Shown piece by piece: positions 49,205-61,624 of a stretch of 64,000 nucleotides of DNA (its first letter is position 1; every line of letters starts with the position of its first letter). Source of the DNA: Amia ocellicauda (lineage: Eukaryota; Chordata; Actinopteri; Amiiformes; Amiidae). The notes under the pieces were generated by a model. It worked only from the letters and a program-made list of their open reading frames with translations. It was not told the DNA's origin and searched no databases. The DNA is taken from contig NC_089858.1 of assembly GCF_036373705.1 (NCBI RefSeq), positions 14,255,249 to 14,319,248 on the forward strand, in the 5' to 3' direction. A program made the translations under genes and the position numbers.

Positions 49205-50987
49205 CCTCTCAGAGATGTTATTTGTAGTGAGAGAAAAAAAATAAGCCGTTTCTCATCTCGGCTGCTCTGCGCTGCCTCAGTGGCTGACTGTGAGCAGCCT
49301 GTGGGCTGCACTTCCTTCCTCTCTCTCCCTCACTAGCTCTCTCTCTCTCTCTCTCACACTTGCTCTCTCTCTTTCAGCAGCAGGGGGTCACCTCTCAGCT
49401 CCAACCTGCAGCACACAACCCCCCTCCCCATCCTCCTCCTGAGCTCTTAATGAAAACACACTTCAGCCTGAGAGCACCGTAAACCAGAGCACTGTTCTGT
49501 GCATGTGTGTGTGAGAATGTGTGTGTGTGTGTGTGTGTGTGAGAGAGTGTGAGGGGTGTGTGTTGTAGAGTTATATTCTGTGGCTGTCTGCTGTGTATCT
49601 ATGTGTGTGTCTGTCTCGGACACTGACCAAATAACACCCATCACATCCTCTTTTTTGTGTGGCTCAGTGGGGTGCATCATTTAGCAATTTTGAGTGTTAT
49701 TGCAAAAAATAACAAATGTTATATTATATTAAATTAAAATTATTTGAACACTGAAATTGTAACCCTGTCAGTTACAATAATGTTATAAAAAATATAACTA
49801 TTTAAAAATAATATTTACAATAGTATCAATATACAAGAAGATAAACTATTCGAAATTCCAAGCTTGGTTCATGTTGTGATGCAATAAATCCAGCTGCGTG
49901 AGCAAAGGTGAGAGGGGTAATAAGTGAGAGGAGACTGCATGGCAGCCCAGAGGGGCTCTGTGCCAGGCAGGAGTCCAGCTCCAGGGTGGGGTAGGCGCAG
50001 CCTGTACCAGGGACAGCACAGTACAGCTGGGCAACTCCAGCACACTGGCACCTGGCAGAACTTGTAACCACTCCTGCTCATGTAACTCAAATCTGGCCCA
50101 CTGGCGCTGTTTGTCAGTGGTTTGTCCGGCATGGGGGGTTGAGGGAGCATCCCCCCCAAGGGAATACTCTGCACTAGCAAACTGGCAAAGAGGACACACG
50201 CCTCTCTCTGACCAACTGCCTGCAGACTGGTAGAGAAGGGGTGTGGAGGTGTGTGGGGCGAATACAGGAATGTATGGAGACATGCAGAGAGAGAGCGAGA
50301 GATAGAGGGAGAGCTTGCTGCATACTCCCACACTCAATCACACACACACACACACTCCCATTCATTCACACACTCAATGCACACACAGATGGACACAGAG
50401 ACAGACACACCGACTGAAGGCATGAATAGCCATTGCTCAGGCCAGTGTCACACTCTCGGTCACGCACATGCAGCTTTGACACACAGCTGTTACTGGCAAC
50501 ACTTGGTTTCCTCCTTGAAATTCCTCAGACAGCCTCTGCTCACACTCTCTGTTTACCTTTAATTACAGCACCAGGGACAGAATCAGCGAGCCATTGTTTG
50601 CACTGCCCTGTGTCCAGCATCAGCCAGTGAGCTACAGACTAGGCTGAAGGGAGGCCGGAGGAGGGAGCACGGGACACTGTCAGGTACTGAATATAAGCAA
50701 ATAACACAAAACTGCTCATGCATCCCCTTAGATAGGAGCACAGCTGGACTTAACTGCAGTATGTGACTTCAGCCCTGACCGGGCGAGCTCACATCACTAC
50801 TGCAATCCTCAGCACTAAACAGGACTGGACACACACAGATAAGTCAGGTGCAAGGAAACTCAGAATTGAGGCTGGAGGAAGAACTACAGCAGGATTAGGG
50901 TTTGGAAGCGTGCAGTGTCAGCCCACTCATCCCATGTGGAACAAGCACATATCTTTAATATAGGTTACAAAGGTGGAATTCTTATAT

Positions 50988-51062
50988 ATTTCATGCACCA
51001 CAATTGCAGCCTTTTCTGTATATTTAAAATATACAGGATGTATTTTAATTATGTTTTAGTCT
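50988..51062 (+). repeat. Unnamed dispersed repeat, copy 1
   Basis: CTGTATATTTAAAATATACA, then GGATGTATTTTAATTATGTT and TTAGTCT, collinear with 55806-55873. Confidence 0.5.
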
Positions 51063-54000
51063 GTGAGTGAGAACCACGTCTGCAGCCCTCTGTGCCCAGT
51101 GCTTATTAATGTGCTCCTTTCCCTTGTATTTGCAGGCCTACAGCCATGTCTTCCTGGTGACAGTTGGCATAACTGCATGTGAGAGCGGCAGAGAGAGCTG
51201 CGCGGTGAAGGATAAACAATTTGACAGCCAGAGCGTGCCGGCTGAGCGAGTCTGCGCCCACCGGGCTGGATGTGCTCCTCCTCTCCCTCTCTTGCAGGGA
51301 GACTCGACCTTATTCTGCCAAGGCTCGGGTCTGAAGGCAATGTGCCCATGGACTGGACGGCTCTCCGGCACGGGAAGCAGCTGCAGGGGAGAGCGTGCAG
51401 TGGGCCACGGCAGAGCGGGGCTGACATCACAGCAGGGGCGAAGACCCAGACCGTACACTGTGAGAGGAGAAGCCTGTGGAAGCAGCTGTTCTGGATGCAG
51501 CCCTGCAGATGCGCGGCGGCTCAGAGCTGAGCGCTGGTTCTAGTCAGGCCACAGCATCAGCCAGGGGACATGACAGCGACTGAGATGCAGCTCCTGGTTT
51601 TATTGTGAACTCAGCAGGCTCACGGCACGTTCCTCATTAGTGTCATTATTTTATCAAGGGCTATTATCTTTTCCATATCCTTGTTCTCGTCCCTTCCTCT
51701 CTCTCTCTCTCTCCCTGCCTCCCTCCCTCCTCTCCTCTCCTCTCCTCTATCTCTCCCTCCCTCCTCTCCTCTCCTCTCTCTGCAGCATCAACATGAGCAG
51801 CCACTTCAAACAGAGCTTACATAACCGAATCCAAGCCCAATGCATCCTTGGATTTTGCTGATGACACAGATAAACTCTGAGACACACAAACACAAACATT
51901 GCCTCTCAGCAAATCAGGTCAGGGGGAAGTGGATTCCTCATCCTTTATTTATCAAAGCAGGCCTGTGTTCTCCACCACACCCCATCCCCCCTTCCCCCCA
52001 GCTGCATGTATCACCACACCTCCCCCCCCCCACCCCCAACAACGACATGCAGGGTAGACCACTGTTAGCCCAAAGGTCAGGCTGCTGCCCAGCTTGTGTT
52101 TGATGTGCCAACTGGCTTTACGGCACTGACCAGCTTAAAGACTGGGAATTAAAATACATTTCCACAGAGAGGTTTTTCTAAAAAATAAAGTCACTACAAC
52201 CATAAATACAATTGTCAATATTAGTGCATCTCGACACAAACTGGAGCACTATAATGCAGATCCCAAACAGAGACACCAGCCTGCCAACCTCTCTGCCAAA
52301 GAGGGTAAAACTCAGAGCACAGCCAGACCCTTAAGTCTGCAGTGCAGGCCCCTGTGACACTCGGGTGATGATGGTGGGCCTTTGCAAGTGCCACTCCTGT
52401 CTCCCGAGCACAGGAGAAGGCACAGAAGTTGATGTATACAGTGAGCGAGTTAGAAAAACAGCCCACCTGCCAAACCCTCCCCCCAAAAAACACACATGAG
52501 TTATTTCTGCACAGCGCTGGTTAAAGGCCAATGCATTCTTCTCTGACAGCTCTGTGTGCTTCTGAAAGCTGCACACTGACAGGTTTTCATCAGCCTCATC
52601 TCTGAGCCAGCTGATAATCTGGGGGGGTGGTGGGGGGGGAGAACCTGAAATATTTCAGCCAGCAACATTCCTTCAAACGGCCCCTGGAAGCCTCCCTGCC
52701 TCTCTCCACGGTGTGTAAAGTTCTGACCCCTGTCTGGACTGTAGGCGTGGCAGTGGGTGTGATGTGGTTTTCTCACTGAAAATCAGACAGAGGAAGTTTG
52801 TCAGATTGCACTTTTTTAATTCTGTAATAATCACATTGGATAAAAGCTCTGATGGGGGTGGTGACATGTTTCTTTCGCCCCCTCACTCTCCGGTTTCCTC
52901 GTTCCCACCGTCCCTGGCTGGGAGACTCTTTTACTAATAACACAGACATGCTGCACTCAGACTTTATCTCATGTTTAGTGGCCTGGCTTTGAACAGTCCT
53001 CTTCTTTGGAGCTCCAGGCACGTTTCATCAGGGGGGTGTCAGGGCATGGCCTGCAGGGGGCGCTGTCTCTTAGGGGAGCTGAGCTGGCAAAGTCAGTCTA
53101 TGGCATTAACCCACCCCCTCAGAGACCCAGTGCATTGTGGGACTCTCTTTTTCACAGAGCAGCAGGTGGGGGACTGTCCCCTTCCTTCAAAGTCAATAGG
53201 TTTGTCTATGCAAGCTGGCTCTGAGCTCCTGGGCTGCAGGCTGTGAAACTGGGCAAGGGAGTAATTTAATGCTGTCTCCCCACAGGGAGGGTTATGTAAC
53301 TGTGGGATTACATGGAGGCCTGCAGCCCAGTGCCAGTGTGGCCCTGTGGCTCCTCACGCTGCCAGCCTGGCCCTGCAGCCCCCGCCTGACACACACACAG
53401 GCAGGGTACCCTGACACACTGCTGCTTGAAGCTCAGTTCAGTGTTTCAGGATAGATCTGCATTCTCTGTACAGATGTCAGCAGAATTGAGTGGGGGTGGG
53501 TGGGGACTGAAATTGACGGTTAAGAAAGAAGGCAGAGATTATCACACAAAAAAACAAAGAAAATCAGAAGACGTGAGAGTGAGTGAGGGAGGCAGGGAAG
53601 GAGAGGGAGAGGGAGGTGGGAGGGGAGGTTGAATGAAGGTTGCATTAAACCAGCTCGAAGGGACTCGGTTACATAAGAGCTGCTGCCGAAGCCGCAGTGA
53701 GCTGCCATTCACGAATACTAATGTGGGAGGAGTACTGGAGCATAGACAGGGCACTAGGGCTGTCACAGCCGGACCCCCACTGCCGTGCCAGCCCCCACTA
53801 CAGCCCCACAGCGCCCTCCGCAGGCTTCTGTGGGAAATGCCCAGAGGACTGGGAGCCTGTGGGAGAGGACTGTTGCAGTGCAGACAGGGCAGCAGGCCTT
53901 GTTGTAGGAGCTGCGCAGTTAGCGTGCCATGCTGCATTACTCGCCGTCTGCACCTCTCCGTCTGGTGGTATTTGTTTATTTGGCCGTTTGATTTCCCTGT

Positions 54001-54881
54001 TTGAAGCCACATCTTCAATGAAACAGCTCAATAAGGGCAGCTGCACAGAAGACTCAGTGAATCAAAAGCTCTTTCATATTTTCACTAGAGTACCAGTGGT
54101 GTGCAGCACAGCTCCCTGTTCCTCCCCAAGCCAGAGGCTGTGTAAACTGGGCCTGCAGGCGGCACATGCAGGAGGGGGTGGTATCATCTGGCTTTGTAAC
54201 ACTGAATAATGGGAGCTCAGTCTGTGAGCACAGGACATTCAGCCTAGTCACTGGCCCCTGCCCAGTAGCAGGTACCAGTTGGGCTGGGCCAGTACTGCAG
54301 AGTCGCTGCCTGTTGGGTGAAGCTGTAAGCGGTCTTAATCCCCCCAGTCAGGAACACAACCACTCTATAAACACTGGAGGATTTGACACAGTGGGTACAG
54401 TTATGTGAGGGGTGGAAAGTATGCATTTGGCACACACTAGAGTCACTGTCTTCTGAGAGCACTAAGCATAGTTTCTGCTCCACTACGCCACCTAGTGATT
54501 ATAATGAGCAATAGGCCTCAATATCCACCAACTCTCTGTTTATCATTAAAGCAACAATCCTCTTACATGGAAGACACAGAACACCAACTAGAGTATACAA
54601 TGGGTTTATTTGGTAGTACAAGTCCAGAGAAGTTAAAAAAAAAAAGTTAAAGAAAGTGTCCAAAATGTCTCCAGGGCACCTTCAGCTAAACTGAATCTTT
54701 GCCACTCCCAATGCCTAAAAACAAATAAAGCACAAAGGAGCAACAGGATTATATCAACCAGGCTTCATGAAACTAACTGAAAAGACAAAACTCTACTACC
54801 TCGCGCTCATTTAGCATATTCTAGGATTCTTGGGAGAATGTTTTTGGGATGGTGGACTTGGCTTCATTGCTTATTAGCTAA

Positions 54882-54947
54882 GTTGTTGCACCAGTTTTTT
54901 CTTTAACAGAATGTGCAATCAATTAAAGAAAAAACTGGTGCAACAAC
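54882..54947. repeat. Perfect 25-bp inverted repeat with 16-nt loop
   Basis: The left arm 54882-54906 (GTTGTTGCACCAGTTTTTTC and five more bases) is exactly complementary to the right arm 54923-54947. The loop is 54907-54922. The flanks do not continue the pairing. Confidence 0.9.
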
Positions 54948-55805
54948 ACAGTGGGTCAAGTTACACAGTACAGAGCAGATTCTACTAGATAGATGTGGTA
55001 CGCAACATCATGCAATAAATGACACAGGGAAGGAAATTACAAAACACAACTCTTGGTGCAGAAGGACAGACCACTGAGGCTGAACAGCAAATGGAGAACA
55101 GAAGGCATGAGAAGAAGCGGATACGGCACGGAGAGCCCATACCTCAAGGAATGAGACCTGACCAGCCTGACCGCATAATCGCCCACAGACCCTCCCTGGT
55201 TCTCACACTCTCAGCTAGACCTGCTGGACTCCTCAACGTGCGCCGTTCCTCAGACGACAGCACCAACACAGCTCACCAGTCAAAGTGTTGTTGCATCGGG
55301 TCATTTTGCATTGGTGTCCCTAACTTGGCATGGAATCACGTTCGCAAGATTCAGTGACTCTGTATATCACAGTGTTGCTAACCTCCTGTCAGAATCACTC
55401 TCTCACACACACACACACACAGTCACACATTCACAAACTCACACACACTGGTCTCCTGCAGCCTGCGGCCAAATGTTCTGCTTTGTCTTCCCTTTCCCTA
55501 CAGCAGTGCAAGGGGTGCGGGACTGGCAGATATCTGAGAGTCACAACAGGTCCTCAGGATATAACAGGCCCGGCTCCATTGTGAGAGGGGCAAGAAACAT
55601 TACCAGCAGCTGCAACAAGAATTTCCTGTAAAATCTCAGGAATTTCTAGATAAGCAGCATTCTGTACACAATTCAAAAAACACAACCACAACGACAGATT
55701 TCCTCATGACGCACTACAAGTGATTTCTGGGCTCTGAGAGCGGCGCACTTTTTTCCCAGGGGGTGCACACACGTTTTTAATAGAGGGGAGATGTGTGATC
55801 CTTCT

Positions 55806-55873
55806 ATTTTTCAGATGCCCCCTTTTGTATATTCAAAATATATGGGATGTATGTGAAATATATTTTAGTCTAT
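55806..55873 (+). repeat. Unnamed dispersed repeat, copy 2
   Basis: TTTTGTATATTCAAAATATA, then GGGATGTATGTGAAATATAT and TTTAGTCT align in order with 50988-51062 at roughly 80% by eye. Confidence 0.5.
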
Positions 55874-57479
55874 AAACCATTTATTTCTTTTAAAGGTATA
55901 AATATGTATGGCACAAGATGCACAGGCATCTCGGGGGCGGGGAGACACAGCACTCACTGTCTCTACAAAATAACTTTTAATTATGAGAAAAAGCATGAGG
56001 CTGAACCTGTGGGCTCCCTCTGGACTGTGTCTACCTTTTCCCTTTCCTGACCCTTCCCCTCCCAAACATCATCATGGCAACAAATGCCTTCAAACAAGGG
56101 TGGCTTTCATTAGTTCTGTCAGATATACAAGCCCATGTCCTACAGGAGAGCTCACAGCCATTCCATAGCCAAAGAAAACCAAGGGCCAAGCTCCCCAAGA
56201 GGACAGCAGCAGCACTGAAACACTGAGTGTGGCAAAGTTGCAGTAAGAGACGCAGTTCAGATCCGGGGAGACCGGGAGCCTGTGATCACACACGGTGTCT
56301 ACAGAAGGAATGTCTCTGCCAGGGGCGGAGCCGTGCCTGTAGGACTGAGGAATGTGCTCTAATTGAGCGAAGGTCAAAGTCTATCTGTCATCAGTGATGC
56401 ATTTCTCAGTCGATACCCACACAGGCCATTATGTGGGAATTCCTGTTACTTCTCTTTGTTCTTGTCTAAACTGATTCACACGTTGAGTCCATGAGAGTTA
56501 AAAATAGGGCGCAGAGTGTTTATTTGCAGCCGCTCCCTCGGACAGCGAGGCGGTCTCGGTCAATGCCGACACTGTGGCCGGAGCACAGGGCACAACCTGT
56601 GGCCACACCACCATGGGCTGCGGAGGGCTGAAGCCATGAGGAGGAGGGAGGGATCGTCTCCAGGCAAGGGTTTAAACCAGCAGGTTAATTCTACCGGTTT
56701 GCTTCAGTCAAAACCTGAATAGAGTCAGAAGCCCCTGGAGGTGTCGTGTCAGATGCCTCCACCCAGTGTTAACCCTTTCACTGATAAATGCCTCACTGAC
56801 ACACAGACACTACATGACTTACTACACCTGTGCGTTTACCTGGAATACCTGAGCACAGAGTTCAGCAGTAGCTTACAGGCTCTGAGATCAGGCATAATTT
56901 AGTGTTAATAAAATCACCTCCTGTGCTCATAATGGCCCTTGTGGTGGCACCGTGTTCGTCTGTTTACTCTGCAAACAGAGAAGAGAAGGCGTGAGAAGAA
57001 GCACAAAGTTATCTTCTGTGGTGTGAGGCAGTGCAGAGCGGTTCCGGCTTAAAGGATAGTCAACAGGAGATGAGTTTAACACGAAGAGCTGTTTGCTTCT
57101 TTCATGAAGGTGGTGTAAATGTCATAGTGGAAAATAATGTGTGACTGTGACAAAGAGGGTGTGTGACACTGGCGAGAGAGGGAAAGAGGGAGAGAGAGAG
57201 AGGGGGATGTGGCTGCAGTACCTGTGGGAAGGCTGCAGTTCTGCATTCCAGCGCTGACACAGCAGGGGGCCGACCCCAGCCTCGGACCCGCCCAGGGGAA
57301 TCCGACTCTCAGTCAAAACACCTGAAGCCTCAGTCCGCCCCGCAGAGCAGAGATGTTCAGCGAGCAGAGAGCACAGGTATGCTCCCGCAGCTAGCACACA
57401 GATGACACCTGCACACAACAAGTAGACTGTCACTGCCAGGGGAGACGCATTATTTTTTACAAAGCAGTAACCGAGAATC

Positions 57480-57592
57480 TCAGAGCTGAGGCTTGAGGAG
57501 GACCGCCGATTCTGTACCGCAGAGCAGGAGAGGGGCTGTGTTTCAACCCAGAGTCGCTCTAAGGGATCCAGCCTGTTTGCTGAGGGTGGAGG
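57480..57592 (+). other. Possible non-coding first exon of the CYSRT1-like gene
   Basis: A consensus donor (GGTGGAG|GGTAAGTAA region, GT at 57593) lies 320 bases before the coding ATG. An AG at 57838 could be the acceptor, but it is preceded by a GA repeat rather than a pyrimidine tract, so the pairing is uncertain. Confidence 0.25.
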
Positions 57593-57767
57593 GTAAGTAA
57601 ATACACACTTCTGTGCTCTTGACTTCAGGGAAATACTTAGTAAGCCTGCATCTTTAATAAGGAAACAAAATCAAAAAGCAAACTTTTTTTATAGCTGAGT
57701 CACTGGCCTGGTTTGTAATCCAGAAAATCTAACCTTTCAGGGGATTGATGCGATAATAGACAAGTAC

Positions 57768-57773
<6 letters not shown>

Positions 57774-57801
<28 letters not shown>
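57774..57801. repeat. (GA)n microsatellite
   Basis: About 14 AG units, 110 bases before the CYSRT1-like ATG. Confidence 0.85.
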
Positions 57802-57807
<6 letters not shown>

Positions 57808-57910
57808 CCAAGGCCTACACAAAGCAGCTCCAGCCCAGAGGGAGGCGAGTGAGAGAGCTGTGTCCGGCTGCTGTTCCTGCACCCGTGTTATGAACTGCCT
57901 GCGTGGGGAG

Positions 57911-58270
57911 ATGGACGGTATCTCTCTGGACAACCCGTACGGCGATGTGATCATCCCCCGCGCCCGGCTCAGGACCACGTCAGAGGACAACTCTGCTGCC
58001 GGTGACTCCAGCACCATCATCACCAACCCACTGGCCCTCAACACCACCTTGTACCAATCACACAATGACCGCAACTCTGCACTCAACCCTTATGGCAACT
58101 TCCACCCACATGGCTCTCAGGTGCCGCACACCATGCCGGTGTACACCGTGGACACCAAGAACCCACCGCCCTATGAGCTGCAGATGCCCAGCTACACCGT
58201 CAAGGAGGACCCGGAGGAGGTCACCCGGAGGTGCTGTGCCAGCTGCCGCTCCTGCAGGAGGAAGAAGTGA
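57911..58270 (+). CDS. CYSRT1: Cysteine-rich tail protein 1-like protein
   Basis: A single coding exon of 119 aa. The opening MDGISLDNPYGDVIIPRARL lines up with recalled human CYSRT1 (NPYAHISIPRAHLR after about nine residues). The C-terminus is a short basic Cys tail (C108, C109, C112, C115, then RRKK), like the cysteine-rich end that names the family, though with far fewer cysteines. NPYG occurs twice (8-11, 59-62), and a PPPY motif (85-88) could bind WW domains. Position after RNF208 on the opposite strand matches the human pair. The ATG at 57911 has the better context (GGGGAGATGG); an in-frame ATG at 57890 would add seven residues (MNCLRGE). Mammalian CYSRT1 is linked to the skin cornified envelope. 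That role cannot be assumed here. Confidence 0.75.
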   Translation: MDGISLDNPYGDVIIPRARLRTTSEDNSAAGDSSTIITNPLALNTTLYQSHNDRNSALNPYGNFHPHGSQVPHTMPVYTVDTKNPPPYELQMPSYTVKEDPEEVTRRCCASCRSCRRKK

Positions 58271-60914
58271 GTGGTGTGTGTTTAACAAAAGTGAGAAAGA
58301 GAGAGACCCTGGGCTCACAGCCACACACTCAGCACAGACTGCTGCCTCCTTTCCTTTTCCTGCTTGCAGCACCGTAGGGCTCTCCCACACACTGCTCGTT
58401 GTGCCACTCCACTCCAATCCACTTTTGTTCCAGACCTGTGTTTCCTGTGACTGAGCAGCAGGGCACATTGTGTGGGGTCAGCACCGTTGTTTCAGAACTC
58501 AGAGCTGCTGTGGAATTACCCTGCGGGCCCAGGACCGGCGGCCCTGTACATCCAATCTCTCCAGCCGCTTCACCCACCCTGTACTGCGAGAGTCAGGACT
58601 GTGAGCAATCACACGGGCTTGTGAGACAAACACCAGAGTTCAGCTGGCTGATCTGTTTCCTCCATGTTGCAGTGATCGGTTATGTATGTCCAGTACTGAT
58701 GGTATTTGAGATGCACTTTGCTCTATTTATATGACTCTGTCATGAACTGACTTCTCCCACAGGTTCGTGTGGTACCGCATTTGTATTGTTTTGCTTTGTA
58801 TATCACCAGTATTTTTGTTTTTAAAATTCAGTTTTTGTGTCTAACCTCCTCGTGACAAGGTGTGCAAATTGTAAAAGCCAGCATTAGGTCCAGGAAAAAT
58901 TACATTGAATTGAAAAGGTTTCCCAAAAGCTCTGTGTGGCGCTGTAAAGCTGGGGGGACTAGTGGACAGTGCAGGTTTACTGCAGTGAAGGTAACAGACT
59001 CATCAGTACAGGGGGTCTGGATACTGCCCCTAGCCGTCCCTGCCCGGCCACACAGTCCTGTTAATTTGCACATTAAAAGGATCTTAACTGCTGACCCGGC
59101 TGTATCTTTGCTATTGTCCAGTCTGTGTCTGTGAGTCTACTGCACAGGACTTGGGGGGACAGTGTTTAACAGTGTTTGATAATGGTCAACAGTGACAGTC
59201 ACAGAGAGGGCCGTCTCAGACCCAGGGTTTTCAGGCAAGGGGCGCGACTTCCGCTCAGGTTTTGATCAGAGGCTGCTTCACAGAGGGTGGAGGAGGGGAG
59301 CTGTGCAGGCGTTCACCAGGGCACAGCAAGACACCCTGACAGGAACAGCAACACCCCGGCCAGCTCAGTCTAGCGGCACTTCCTGCTTTTGAGCTGCCAG
59401 AGGAAACAAGGAACCAAACTGCAAAACAAGACCTCTCCAAGACAATAGCTCATTAATGACATCACCTTTTTGATATGAAAGGCCAAACAAACTGGTTTCA
59501 ATGGTTACGAGTGAGCGGATCCATTCTTGTAAACGTTTTGCTGTTTGCATTGGGGGCAGATCTGTGTACGCAGTGATGTATGTCAGCCATCCAGTCAAGC
59601 AAGTCTTCATGGAGAGTAGAACAAAAACACCAGGCACATTGTGGGAAATTATAATGCTAATAAACAGGTTTTTCCACTGTGTTGCACAATCATGTCAGAA
59701 GAATGGTATTGCTAGAGGAATCTTGCAGTAGTAAAGTCACCTCTGAGAGACTGTACTTTTCTTCTGTACAGCATGTTACATAAATTGTATTGCAATTTGT
59801 ATTTTTTTAAACTATAAATTAAAGCAAACTGTTGATAATCATGGACTGTGGTAGGAAGAGTTTTATGAATTGTTTACAGAAAAATTGATTTACCGTCAAG
59901 GGAGTTTCAGCATCTTTTGCAAACAAATTCAGGTTCAGACTCCCGCGCCTTCTGAGATTAAAGAGCTGCTGTGTGTTTGCAATCGATAAACCTCCTCGTT
60001 GGTATGGTCTTCATTACGGTCTCTACGGGGCTCTGTGACTCAAGATACTGTCCATCTAAGCTTCACATTTCTGATGCTTTGCAAACTTCTGTCCTGGACT
60101 GACAGCAGGGTCCCTCTGTGTATGATGTTAAACGGGACTTAACAAGCATTTATTCTGAATAAAGGACACCAGCAGCTCCTATGAAAGCTCTGTCTGCAGG
60201 TCAGTCCAGGACTGTCAGGACTGCAGGACAATCAATATATCTTAAGTTATTGGAATTATCTGTGCGGACATGGCCATTATCTTTAAGGGACAAAACATGT
60301 CATTTTTTTCCGACCCACAAAATAAATTTCTTAAGAACGAAGACATATTTTGTGAAAGGCTCATGTTGTTGTAATTTTGTAATGGAATAAATATAATGTG
60401 CACCTTAAATAATAATACAAATAAGGTGAATGTGGGATATATTTTCAGAGCACTGTGAAAGACAGTTTTCCTATGAAGCTATGGTGGGTGGAAAATGTGC
60501 TACTCAGAAATGCTTTTGAAATATGCCATGTGACTTAAAATGACTGTGTGCACAATCCAAGATATGATTTCAGGTCTAAGATAAAACAAACAAACACACA
60601 CAAAACTGCAAGGAGAGAAGCGGGACTGTATCGAGGTCGAAGGGCGGGCCGTTACTGGCCGGATCTGTACACAAGCTGGCCCTGGCACACCAAGGTCACC
60701 ACTGAAGTCTCCCACAGCCAGGCTGATCTGACGGGTTCTGCATGTCAATCTTGGTGTGGCTGCAGGTGTGAATTGGTTCTTATCTATGGATAATATTACT
60801 GCCCCTGTATAATACAGTGTGTACTGTAAACACAGTTTTGGTCACAACTGGAGGTCAACTGGAGCACCAGAAGCAGGGAGAGAACTCTCAGGTGCATGTA
60901 GTTCCCTTTTCTTG
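58271..60914. other. 3' flank of the CYSRT1-like gene, no further exon seen
   Basis: Candidate poly(A) hexamers are ATTAAA at 59818-59823 and AATAAA at 60156-60161. No open frame here shows a recognisable domain. Confidence 0.4.
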
Positions 60915-60922
60915 CCCTAGAC

Positions 60923-61242
60923 CAGGGGTTCCCAATGTCTGGTGATGGAGGGCCAATTTCCGGAGGTTGCATGGGATGGGGAGCCGTAGTAGAAGATTAA
61001 CCACTGATGAAAACGAAACCTTTTTATTTCCTATACATTTCTGTTAGGGAACATTTACTTTAACTGTTGTTATTATTTCCCCCCAAATTACATTGTGCAA
61101 TTTGTAACAGAAAATGTTCTGAAAGTGTGAAAATACAGTAAAGGTTCAGAAAAGGGGTGGTTGAAGTTTGGCTTTGGGGGGGCTGCACCAAACATCCTCG
61201 AGGGCCGCATTTGGCCCCCGGGCCACACTTTGGGAACCCCTG
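60923..61242. mobile_element. Short hAT (Charlie-type) non-autonomous DNA transposon
   Basis: A 320-bp element whose ends are inverted: CAGGGGTTCCCAA at the left and TTTGGGAACCCCTG at the right. It is flanked by 8-bp repeats CCCTAGAC (60915-60922) and CTCTAGAC (61243-61250), 7 of 8 identical. The right end also reads GGGCCGCATTTGGCCCCCGG, a phrase typical of Charlie-like MITEs of vertebrates. No transposase frame. The 8-bp duplication and CAGGGG-type ends are hAT hallmarks. Confidence 0.8.
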
Positions 61243-61250
61243 CTCTAGAC

Positions 61251-61620
61251 AAAAGGGCTGAAGCCAGGCAGTGCTGCTCGTGGGGTATTTGTTCTGCAGA
61301 GCGTGTGTTTGCTCTGACGGCGTGACTCACGAGTTGTTCCACAGCGGAGAGGGCATTTGCACCATGGCTGCCCTACCTGCTTCCCAAACACGGCTGATTG
61401 CTGTCCCCTGACTCACCTTGGCTGCCCCACCATGGAAACACAGGCCTCAGTCCACCCCTTAGAGTGACACACAGCTAGGCAGGTCTCTCACAGCTCGTTG
61501 ACAGGTGATTGTGGGGTGCGATGGTGGGGGTGGGCTCTTTGAGAAGAACAAAAGTATCCTTAAGGGCAGAAAATGCTCCATCCATTCCACGAACACGGGC
61601 AGGCCTACACAGCTGCCTCC
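61251..61620. other. Spacer between two DNA-element remnants
   Basis: Moderate-GC sequence with no feature I can support. Confidence 0.4.
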
Positions 61621-61624
61621 ACTA

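Larger units (their letters stand above)
42955..57889. other. 15-kb stretch without a supportable coding exon
   Basis: Between RNF208 and the CYSRT1-like gene, which are adjacent in human. Contents are dinucleotide microsatellites (45045-45170, 46516-46541, 47969-48050, 48857-48882, 49515-49542, 50340-50355), CT-rich tracts (46245-46280, 49150-49205, 51695-51785), a perfect inverted repeat at 54882-54947 and two copies of an unnamed repeat (50988-51062, 55806-55873). The base composition is moderate GC and many stretches look unique. Long open frames here have no family resemblance and often run through microsatellites. It could hold 5' UTR exons or enhancers of the flanking genes. Confidence 0.5.

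Noticed and set aside
51067-51543. 158-aa plus frame in the gene-free region
   Set aside because: No recognisable domain and irregular composition. Open frames of this size occur several times in this moderate-GC sequence.
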